Source: Alphaproteobacteria bacterium
GTDB taxonomy: Bacteria; Pseudomonadota; Alphaproteobacteria; Rhodobacterales; Rhodobacteraceae
Length of the DNA stretch: 6,131 nucleotides
NCBI GenBank assembly: GCA_003696705.1
Contig: RFGD01000427.1
Location: forward strand, 1 to 6,131
Direction: 5' to 3'
Of the stretch, positions 1 to 5,605 are shown one piece after another. Position 1 is the stretch's first letter; each line of letters opens with the position of its first letter. Made by a program: the position numbers and the translations under genes. The notes below the pieces were generated by a model, which saw only the letters and a list, made by a program, of their open reading frames with translations, had not been told where the DNA came from and made no database searches.

Positions 1-61
1 GCAGCGGATTCAAAATCCGCCGACTTCGGTCTTGGGGGTTCGAGTCCCCCCTCGGGCACCA
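1..61 (+). tRNA. tRNA-Leu (anticodon CAA), 3' part
   Basis: This is the 3' two-thirds of a class II tRNA; the 5' acceptor strand and D arm lie outside the window. A 5-bp anticodon stem (4-8 with 16-20) closes the 7-base loop TTCAAAA, which puts the anticodon CAA at 11-13 and so decodes UUG leucine codons. A short variable arm follows, with a 3-bp stem around a TTCG tetraloop (22-31), as expected for tRNA-Leu. The T arm has a GGGGG/CCCCC stem (34-38 with 46-50) and the loop TTCGAGT. The acceptor 3' strand CTCGGGC (51-57) is followed by discriminator A58, which is typical of tRNA-Leu, and an encoded CCA (59-61). Identity is secure from the visible structure; only the 5' end is unseen. Confidence 0.95.
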
Positions 62-202
62 TTTAGGCAGGTTGCCGTCAAGTCGTCGCCCCGGTGCCAT
101 ATTGCGGCCATGTTTTGTGGCGATTCTCTGCCTGGAGAACCTGTTGAGAGCGGGGATCAGGCAGTGAGACACGTCGCGAACGGATATCGGGGACTGGAGC
201 TG

Positions 203-289
203 ATGGTCGGGCTGAACGCCGACCGGCTGATCTTCATCCTTGCGATTGCGGGGACGCTTCTGGCCGCGTCCTATATCGGGGCGCCCTAG
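203..289 (+). CDS. Possible small single-span membrane protein (28 aa; 41 aa if GTG 164 is used)
   Basis: I do not recognise this ORF. From ATG 203 it encodes 28 residues: a short polar N-terminus (MVGLNADR), then a hydrophobic stretch of about 17 residues (LIFILAIAGTLLAASYI) ending in GAP, which would form one transmembrane helix. About 85% of third codon positions after ATG 203 are G or C, like the genes downstream, whereas the stretch before it is less biased. A GGAG lies at 196-199, rather close to the ATG. An alternative GTG start at 164 follows a GGGGA-containing stretch and would give 41 residues. An intrinsic terminator begins about 20-30 bases after the stop, consistent with a short transcription unit, though the terminator could equally end the tRNA transcript. 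A chance ORF is quite possible at this length. Confidence 0.38.
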   Translation: MVGLNADRLIFILAIAGTLLAASYIGAP

Positions 290-310
290 GCGTCAGGCGG
301 CCGACTTGAC

Positions 311-358
311 CAGGAAGGACCCGCTCCGGCTTGGCGCCGGGGCGGGTTTTCCTGTTTT
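311..358 (+). terminator. Rho-independent terminator upstream of bamA
   Basis: A 12-bp GC-rich stem (319-330 pairing with 336-347, one T-G wobble, loop TTGGC at 331-335) is followed by TTTT (347-350) and a second TTTT (355-358). Flanking bases 311-316 and 349-354 can extend the stem around a small bulge. The T-rich tail on this strand shows it ends rightward transcription from the tRNA-Leu or small-ORF unit. It also isolates the bamA operon from upstream transcription, so bamA needs its own promoter. Confidence 0.88.
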
Positions 359-403
359 GACATGGGGGCCCGTTTGGGGCTACTCACTTCGGCAACGGAT
401 AAT
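357..403 (+). promoter_or_regulatory. Candidate promoter(s) of the bamA operon
   Basis: TTGACA at 357-362 is a perfect -35 consensus and begins within the terminator's T-rich tail. With a 16-base spacer the -10 would be the weak match GCTACT (379-384), giving a leader of roughly 30 bases before ATG 421. A second possibility is TTGGGG (374-379), an 18-base spacer and GATAAT (398-403, five of six matches to TATAAT), giving a leader of about 10 bases. The position between a terminator and the first operon gene argues for a promoter here. Which boxes are used is uncertain, since alphaproteobacterial -10 elements are loose. No operator or sigma-E-type (GGAAC) box was seen. Confidence 0.5.
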
Positions 404-420
404 TGGGACGGGGCGAAGTG

Positions 421-2754
421 ATGGGCTGGGGTCGAGGCCGCCTTAGGGCACAAGTTTCCGGGGTCTTCAGGGCATGGGCAATCGTTCTGGCATTGGCCGG
501 CCTGGGCCTGTCGCCTGCGATCGGGTTCGTCCGGTCCGCCGCGGCGCAGGAATACGTCTTCAACACGATCACCGTCGAGGGCAACGAGCGGATCGAACCC
601 GCGACCGTCCTTTCCTATGCGGCCATCCCGCGCGGCAAGCCGATCACCGCGGGCGCCCTGTCCGAGGCTTACCGCCGCCTGGTCGACAGCGGCCTTTTCG
701 CCGAGGTCGAGCTCAAGCCCCAGGGCAACCGGCTCGTCATCTCCGTGCGCGAGAACCCGGTCATCAACCGCATCAGCTTCGAGGGCAACCGGCGGCTCAA
801 GGACGAGGACCTCGAGAAGATCATCGAAAGCAAATCCCGGCGCGTCTACAGCCCGGCCAAGGCCGAGGCGGATGCCGCGCGCATCGCCGACGCCTACCGC
901 CAGCAGGGGCGCATTGCCGCCACGGTGACGCCCAAGGTGATCCGGGTCGAGGGCAACCGCGTCGATCTGGTCTTCGAGATCGCCGAAGGCAACATCATCG
1001 AGATCGAGCGCGTCAGCTTCGTCGGCAACCGCCACTTTTCGGACTGGCGGCTTCGGCGGGTGATCGGGTCCAAGCAGGCCGGGCTGTTCCGGCGCCTCAT
1101 TCGCTCGGACACCTTCATCGAGGACCGCATCGCCTTCGACCGCCAGGTGCTGACCGATTTCTACAACTCGCGCGGCTTCATCGACTTCAAGGTCCTGTCG
1201 GTGACGCCCGAACTGACGCGGACCCGCGACGCCTTCTATCTGACCTTCAAGGTCCAGGAGGGCCAGCAGTTCCGTTTCGGCAAGATCGACGTCACCTCGT
1301 CGCTGCCCGGCGTCGACCCTGACGAGTTCCGCAAGGTCGTCAAGATCCGCCCGGGCAAGGTCTACTCGCCGGTGCTGGTCGATCAGGCGATCCGGCGGCT
1401 CGAGCGGCTGGCGACGCAGAAGGGGCTGACCTTCGTGCGCGCCGACCCGCGCATCAGGCGCAACGACGCCGACCAGACGCTGGACATCGAGTTCCAGCTG
1501 GTCCGCGGGCCGCGCATCTTCGTCGAGCGCATCGACATCGAAGGCAACACGGCGACGCTCGACAAGGTCATCCGGCGTCACTTCCGGCTGGCCGAGGGCG
1601 ATCCCTTCAACCCGCGCGAGATCCGGGACGCGGCCGAGCGTATCCGCGCCCTTGGGTTCTTCTCGAACGTCGACGTGACGACCCGAGAGGGGTCGGCGCC
1701 CGACCAGGTGATCGTCGACGTGAATGTCGAGGAACAGCCCACGGGGACGCTTTCCTTCGGTCTGAGCTATGGCGTCCAGACCGGCCCGGCCATCGCCCTG
1801 TCCTTCACCGAGACGAACTTCCTTGGCCGCGGTCAGACGGTAAGGCTGTCGCTCGACACGGGGACCGACAACCGCAACCTCGGCTTCACCTTCATCGAGC
1901 CCTACCTTCTCGATCGCGACCTGAAGCTCGGGCTTACCGCCTGGTATCAGACCACCACCCAACAGGACGAGGCCTATGATACCGAGCTTGCCGGCTTCAG
2001 CCCCAGCCTCGAGTTTCCGGTGTCGGAAAACGGTCGACTGAAGCTTGCCTACAAGATAGCGCGGGATCGCATCTCGAACGTGAGCGCCTCGTCCTCGCCG
2101 ATCCTTCTGGCCGAGGCGGGAACGCAGTGGACCAGCTCGCTTGCCTATACCTATTCCTACGACACGCGGGTGACGGGCATCGACCCCAACGCGGGCGTCC
2201 TTCTGCGCGTCGGCCAGGAATTCGCCGGGCTCGGCGGCGACACCAAGTTCATCCGCACGACCGCCCTTGTCGCGGCCGAGCGCAAGGTCCTGCAAGAGAA
2301 CGTGACCCTGCGCGCCGAGATCGAGGGCGGGGCCATCACCTCGCTTGGCAACACGACGACGCGGGTGACGGATCGCTTCTTCCTGACGTCGTCGCGGATG
2401 CGGGGCTTCGAACGCAACGGTGTCGGGCCGCGCGACCTGACGGTTGCGAACCTCGACGCGCTGGGCGGCAACTACTTCGCCGTCACGCGGCTCGAGGCCG
2501 AGTTCCCGTTGGGCCTGCCGGTCGAATACGGAATGACCGGGGGCGTCTTTCTTGACATCGGGTCGGTCTGGGGGCTCGACAACACCAATGGCGGCGCCGT
2601 CGATGACAGCATGCATCTGCGTTCGGCCGTCGGCTTCTCGATCTTCTGGGACACGCAGATCGGGCCGCTCAGGTTCAACTTCTCGAAGGCGATCAAGAAG
2701 GAAAGCTACGATCGCGAGCAGCGGTTCGACCTGACGATCTCGACCAGGTTCTAG
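421..2754 (+). CDS. bamA: Outer membrane protein assembly factor BamA (Omp85 family)
   Basis: BamA is the core of the BAM complex and inserts beta-barrel proteins into the outer membrane. From ATG 421 it is 777 aa, close to the usual ~760-810. Residues 1-43 form a basic, then hydrophobic signal peptide ending near SAAA/QEY. Five POTRA domains follow (about 45-113, 114-192, 195-281, 284-363, 366-440), showing repeated starts such as ISFEGN, VSFVGN and IDIEGN. The C-terminal barrel (about 441-777) contains FTETNFLGRG, the L6-loop RGF motif as MRGF (660-663) followed by NGVGPRD, and a terminal Phe typical of the beta-signal. In-frame TTG 403 and GTG 418 precede ATG 421; the ATG is preferred because GGGGCGAAG (410-418 region) lies just upstream and the signal peptide is complete. 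It is first in the operon. Confidence 0.97.
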   Translation: MGWGRGRLRAQVSGVFRAWAIVLALAGLGLSPAIGFVRSAAAQEYVFNTITVEGNERIEPATVLSYAAIPRGKPITAGALSEAYRRLVDSGLFAEVELKPQGNRLVISVRENPVINRISFEGNRRLKDEDLEKIIESKSRRVYSPAKAEADAARIADAYRQQGRIAATVTPKVIRVEGNRVDLVFEIAEGNIIEIERVSFVGNRHFSDWRLRRVIGSKQAGLFRRLIRSDTFIEDRIAFDRQVLTDFYNSRGFIDFKVLSVTPELTRTRDAFYLTFKVQEGQQFRFGKIDVTSSLPGVDPDEFRKVVKIRPGKVYSPVLVDQAIRRLERLATQKGLTFVRADPRIRRNDADQTLDIEFQLVRGPRIFVERIDIEGNTATLDKVIRRHFRLAEGDPFNPREIRDAAERIRALGFFSNVDVTTREGSAPDQVIVDVNVEEQPTGTLSFGLSYGVQTGPAIALSFTETNFLGRGQTVRLSLDTGTDNRNLGFTFIEPYLLDRDLKLGLTAWYQTTTQQDEAYDTELAGFSPSLEFPVSENGRLKLAYKIARDRISNVSASSSPILLAEAGTQWTSSLAYTYSYDTRVTGIDPNAGVLLRVGQEFAGLGGDTKFIRTTALVAAERKVLQENVTLRAEIEGGAITSLGNTTTRVTDRFFLTSSRMRGFERNGVGPRDLTVANLDALGGNYFAVTRLEAEFPLGLPVEYGMTGGVFLDIGSVWGLDNTNGGAVDDSMHLRSAVGFSIFWDTQIGPLRFNFSKAIKKESYDREQRFDLTISTRF

Positions 2755-2755
2755 G

Positions 2756-3406
2756 ATGACGGGGCGGGGCGGCCGAGGCGCGGTCGGCATTTGCGCGGCG
2801 CTGGCCTTGGCCGGCCTCGTGGCGGCGCCGCCTTCCTTGGCGCAGACCGCAGAACCCCGGGCGGCGGGGCCCGTTTCCTCGCCCGTCCTGACGCTCAACC
2901 AGGAACGGCTTTACCGCGAATCCCTGTTCGGTCGCCGTGTCCAGCAAGAGCTCGAGGCCGCGGCCCAGGCGCTCACGGCCGAGAACCACCAGATCGAGGC
3001 CGAGCTTCTGGCCGAGGAAGAGCAGCTCACGCGCCAGCGCGAAGCCATGGACCCGGCCGAGTTCCGCGCCCTGGCCGAAGCCTTCGATCGCAAGGTCGAG
3101 GAGATCCGCCGTCGCCAGGACAGGAAGCAGCAGGAACTCAAGGCCCGCGCCGAGGCCGAGCGCAAGCGATTCTTCGAGGCCGCCTATCCCGTGCTCTTGC
3201 GGCTTGTCGCCGATCTTGGCGCCGTTGCCATTCTCGACAGCCGCGCCGTCGTCCTTGCGCTTTCCCGGGTCGACATCACGGACGCCGCGATCCGGCAGGT
3301 CAACGCCGTCATCGGCGACGGCGCCGCCCCGGCGGAGGGCTCGGCCGGCCCGGCGGACGGGGCCACGCCAGGCCAGGACGCCGGCGGCGCGGCGCCGGCC
3401 GAGTAG
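2756..3406 (+). CDS. skp: Periplasmic chaperone Skp/OmpH family
   Basis: Skp-like proteins are periplasmic holdase chaperones that form trimers and keep unfolded outer-membrane proteins soluble on the way to BamA. The 216-aa product has a signal peptide (about 1-30, basic start, Ala/Leu core, cleavage near SLA/QTA). A conserved-type start of the mature domain (SPVLTLNQERLYRESLFGRR) is followed by a long charged coiled coil (about 62-140, rich in Glu, Gln, Arg and Ala), then a beta-type segment resembling the trimer core (about 150-187, with AVAILDSRAVVLALSRVDIT). The tail (188-216) is low-complexity Ala/Pro/Gly. Its ATG begins one base after the bamA TAG, with CTAGG overlapping the bamA stop as the only ribosome-binding-like sequence, so translation is probably coupled. 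Family membership rests on architecture and context, because Skp proteins diverge strongly in sequence. Confidence 0.9.
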   Translation: MTGRGGRGAVGICAALALAGLVAAPPSLAQTAEPRAAGPVSSPVLTLNQERLYRESLFGRRVQQELEAAAQALTAENHQIEAELLAEEEQLTRQREAMDPAEFRALAEAFDRKVEEIRRRQDRKQQELKARAEAERKRFFEAAYPVLLRLVADLGAVAILDSRAVVLALSRVDITDAAIRQVNAVIGDGAAPAEGSAGPADGATPGQDAGGAAPAE

Positions 3407-3431
3407 GCGCGACGCGCCGGCGTTCTTGTTT
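3393..3431 (+). other. GC-rich inverted repeat at the skp end and start of the skp-fabZ gap
   Basis: CGCCGGC (3393-3399) can pair with GCCGGCG (3416-3422) across the skp stop codon, and a smaller hairpin GGCGC/GCGCC (3406-3410 with 3414-3418) sits between them as an alternative fold. TTCTTGTTT (3423-3431) follows. This resembles a weak attenuator or an RNA-processing or stability hairpin within the operon. The T-run is interrupted and the surrounding sequence is so GC-rich that such dyads arise by chance, so function is speculative. The rest of the 90-base gap (to 3496) shows no convincing promoter and no ORF. Confidence 0.25.
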
Positions 3432-3496
3432 CGGCCGGGCCGAGTTGGTAGGGGGACGTCTGACGCCCGCAAACGGGTTCCACAGGGAAAAGGGTC

Positions 3497-3952
3497 ATGA
3501 CCGCCGACACAGCCGACATCGAACTCATCCAGCGTATCCTGCCGCACCGTTATCCGTTCCTGATGATCGACAAGGTGCGCGACATCCGGCCCAACGAAGG
3601 CGCCGTCGGCATCAAGAACGTGACCTTCAACGAGCCGCATTTCCAGGGCCATTTTCCGGGCGCGCCGATCATGCCGGGCGTGACGATCGTCGAGGCGATG
3701 GCCCAGACCGCGGCCGTCATGGTCGGCGTGTCGCAGAACCTGATCGGGCATGGCGCGCTGGTCTATTTCATGGCCATCGACAAGTGCAAGTTCCGCCGCA
3801 AGGTGGTGCCGGGTGACGTGCTGGAACTGCATGTCGAGGTGCAGCGCGCCGGCTCCAAGATCTGGAAGTTTCGTGGTCGCGGCATCGTCGCCGGCGAGGT
3901 GGCGGCCGAGGCCGATTTCACCGCCATGATCGATCTGCCGAAGGACGACTGA
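3497..3952 (+). CDS. fabZ: 3-hydroxyacyl-[acyl-carrier-protein] dehydratase FabZ
   Basis: FabZ is a cytoplasmic hot-dog-fold enzyme that dehydrates (3R)-hydroxyacyl-ACP to trans-2-enoyl-ACP in fatty acid elongation. It draws on the same 3-hydroxyacyl-ACP pool that LpxA uses for lipid A. The 151-aa product matches the family length. ILPHRYPFLMIDKV (14-27) is the usual N-terminal signature. The catalytic His is in HFQGHFPG (His52) and the catalytic Glu in IVEAMAQ (Glu66), with PIMPGV between them. The C-terminal strands include FMAIDKCKFRRKVVPGD. ATG 3497 is preceded by AGGGAAAAGGG (3484-3494), the clearest ribosome-binding site in the operon, as expected for a gene that follows a 90-base gap instead of a coupled junction. 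It ends 5 bases before lpxA. Confidence 0.98.
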   Translation: MTADTADIELIQRILPHRYPFLMIDKVRDIRPNEGAVGIKNVTFNEPHFQGHFPGAPIMPGVTIVEAMAQTAAVMVGVSQNLIGHGALVYFMAIDKCKFRRKVVPGDVLELHVEVQRAGSKIWKFRGRGIVAGEVAAEADFTAMIDLPKDD

Positions 3953-3957
3953 AGCCG

Positions 3958-4755
3958 ATGGCCATCGATCCGACCGCCACGATCCACCCCTCGGCCATCG
4001 TCGAGGACGGGGCCACGATCGGCCCCGGCACCGTCGTCGGTCCGTTCAGCCATGTCGGCCCCGAGGTCACCCTGGGCGCCGGTGTGGTGGTCAAGAGCCA
4101 TGCCGTCATCACGGGCTGGACCGAGGTCGGCGACGAGACGGTGATCTTCCCCTTCGCCTCGATCGGCGAGGTGCCGCAGGACCTCAAGTATCGGGGAGAG
4201 CGGACGCGGCTTGTCATCGGCCGCCGCAACCGCATTCGCGAAGGCGTGACCATGAACGTCGGCACCGAGGGCGGGGGCGGCGTGACCCGGGTCGGGGACG
4301 ACTGCCTGTTCATGACGGGTGCCCATGTCGGCCACGACGCCCAGGTGGGCAACGGGGTCATCATGGCCAATCAGGCCGCGCTGGCCGGCCACTGCATCGT
4401 CGAGGACAACGTCATCATCGGCGGGCTTTCGGGTGTGCACCAGTTCGTGCGCATCGGCCGCGGGGCGATCATCGGCGCCGTCACGATGGTCACCCATGAC
4501 GTGATTCCCCATGGTCTTGTGCAGGGGCCGCGGGGGCAGCTTCACGGGCTCAATCTTGTGGGGCTGAAACGCCGCGGGGTGCCGCGCGACGACATCACCG
4601 CCCTTCGGGCCGCCTATCAGGCCCTGGCCCAGGGCGAGGGCGCCTTCGTCGAGCGTGCGCGGCGCCTCTTCGAGGAGACGGACAGCGACTATGTGCGCGA
4701 GGTCTGCGCCTTCATCCTCGGGGCGACCGACCGGTCGTTCCTGACGCCCGAGTGA
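3958..4755 (+). CDS. lpxA: Acyl-ACP--UDP-N-acetylglucosamine O-acyltransferase LpxA
   Basis: LpxA catalyses the first step of lipid A synthesis in the cytoplasm: transfer of a 3-hydroxyacyl chain from ACP to the 3-OH of UDP-GlcNAc. The 265-aa product (E. coli 262) has an N-terminal left-handed beta-helix of hexapeptide repeats (about 1-185, e.g. IHPSAI, ASIGEV), then a helical C-terminal domain. By alignment with E. coli from memory (offset +1), catalytic His125 is His126 in GAHVGHD, and His122, His144 and His160 are His123, His145 and His161. LKYRGE and GLKRRG are kept. Differences: the E. coli HRGT segment is NVGT (Asn100), Glu200 is Val201, and the acyl-ruler Gly173 is Ala174. ATG 3958 lies 5 bases after the fabZ stop, with only GAAG as a weak ribosome-binding site, implying coupling. 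Confidence 0.97.
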   Translation: MAIDPTATIHPSAIVEDGATIGPGTVVGPFSHVGPEVTLGAGVVVKSHAVITGWTEVGDETVIFPFASIGEVPQDLKYRGERTRLVIGRRNRIREGVTMNVGTEGGGGVTRVGDDCLFMTGAHVGHDAQVGNGVIMANQAALAGHCIVEDNVIIGGLSGVHQFVRIGRGAIIGAVTMVTHDVIPHGLVQGPRGQLHGLNLVGLKRRGVPRDDITALRAAYQALAQGEGAFVERARRLFEETDSDYVREVCAFILGATDRSFLTPE

Positions 4756-4759
4756 CGCC

Positions 4760-5605
4760 ATGCCGGGGCCCTTGGCAATCATCGCAGGGGCGGGCCGCCT
4801 GCCCGGCGCGGTGGCCGAGGCGGCCGCGGCCGCGGGGCGAGAGGTCGTCGTGTTCCAACTCGACGGATACCGGGCCGAGCTGCCGCCCGGCACGCGGACG
4901 GAGATGCTTCGCCTGGAACGGCTGGTCCCGCTGTTTCGCCGTCTGGCCGAGATGCGCGTGGAAGAGGTGGTGCTGGCCGGCGCCGTGCGCCGCCCGCGCC
5001 TGGATCCGGCGCTTTTCGATCCCGACACGGCCGCGCTTCTGCCAAGGATCCTGCCGGCCCTCGAAGGCGGCGATGACAGTGCGCTTCGCGCCGTCGTCGA
5101 TCTCTTCGAAACGGAGGGCTTCCGCATTCTTGGCGCCGACGCCGTGGCGCCGTCGCTTCTGCCCGAAACCGGCGTTCTTGGCGAGGTTGCACCAACGGCG
5201 GCCGATCGGGCGGACGTGACCCGCGCGGCCGAGGTCGTCGCGGCCCTCGGGGCGGCGGATGTGGGGCAGGGCGCGGTCGTCGCCGGCGGGCTTGTCCTGG
5301 CCGTCGAGACGATCCAGGGCACCGATCACATGCTGCGCACGCTTGTCGAACTGCCGCACCCCGCCCGCCCGCATGCGCCGCGCGGCGTCCTTTTCAAGGC
5401 GCCGAAGCCGGGGCAGGAGCGGCGCGTCGATCTCCCGACCATCGGGCCGGACACCATTTCGGGCGCCCGCGCGGCCGGACTTGCCGGCGTCGCGGTCGAG
5501 GCGGGCGGCGTCCTTCTGCTCGATCGCGAGCGGACGGTCGCCGCGGCCGATGCCGCCGGGCTTTTCCTTTGGGTCCGAGAGGCGGAATCGTGCGCGTCTT
5601 CCTGA
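4760..5605 (+). CDS. lpxI: UDP-2,3-diacylglucosamine diphosphatase LpxI (DUF1009 family)
   Basis: LpxI hydrolyses UDP-2,3-diacylglucosamine to lipid X (2,3-diacylglucosamine 1-phosphate) and UMP, the fourth step of lipid A synthesis. It is an alphaproteobacterial enzyme unrelated to the metallophosphoesterase LpxH. The 281-aa product begins with LAIIAGAGRLPGAVAEAA, the Gly-rich N-terminal motif of the family, with VVLAGAVRRP near 70-79. The C-terminal domain has IQGTDHML (185-192), LFKAPKPGQERRVDLPTIGPDT (two adjoining motifs, about 211-232) and AGVAVEAGGVLLLDR. Asp224 in DLPTIG probably matches the Asp225 studied in Caulobacter LpxI; that correspondence is from memory. ATG 4760 is 4 bases after the lpxA stop with a poor ribosome-binding site, and the 3' end overlaps lpxB. 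Its place between lpxA and lpxB supports the call. Confidence 0.95.
   Translation: MPGPLAIIAGAGRLPGAVAEAAAAAGREVVVFQLDGYRAELPPGTRTEMLRLERLVPLFRRLAEMRVEEVVLAGAVRRPRLDPALFDPDTAALLPRILPALEGGDDSALRAVVDLFETEGFRILGADAVAPSLLPETGVLGEVAPTAADRADVTRAAEVVAALGAADVGQGAVVAGGLVLAVETIQGTDHMLRTLVELPHPARPHAPRGVLFKAPKPGQERRVDLPTIGPDTISGARAAGLAGVAVEAGGVLLLDRERTVAAADAAGLFLWVREAESCASS

Noticed and set aside
1..61. tRNA-Leu 3' end as an attachment site for an integrated element
   Set aside because: tRNA 3' ends are common integration sites, but no integrase, direct repeat of the tRNA end or foreign-looking gene appears downstream; what follows is a core operon.
32..289. 85-codon version of the small ORF beginning inside the tRNA
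   Set aside because: A start within the tRNA T arm is not credible, and codon bias looks gene-like only from about 203 onward.
403..420. TTG 403 or GTG 418 as the bamA start
   Set aside because: ATG 421 has the better-spaced ribosome-binding-like sequence and yields a complete signal peptide; the upstream choices only add a few residues before it.
474..1322. 282-codon + strand frame inside bamA
   Set aside because: It is an alternative frame of bamA with an Arg/Gly/Pro-rich sequence and no signal of its own.
286..2898. 870-codon open frame on the minus strand, opposite bamA
   Set aside because: It is the antisense shadow of bamA. With G/C-rich third positions the reverse frame rarely meets stop codons. 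The translation is an Arg/Asp/Gly-rich low-complexity sequence with no domain, whereas bamA is complete and unmistakable.
2791..3816. 341-codon + strand frame overlapping skp and fabZ
   Set aside because: It is an out-of-frame reading of two confident genes, with Arg/Gly/Pro-rich low-complexity translation.
2693..3832. 379-codon minus-strand open frame opposite skp and fabZ
   Set aside because: It is an antisense shadow with no recognisable motif and spans the ends of three real genes.
3763..5322. 519-codon minus-strand open frame opposite lpxA and lpxI
   Set aside because: It overlaps three confident genes on the other strand, and its Ser/Arg/Pro/Thr-rich composition is typical of an antisense frame in GC-rich DNA.
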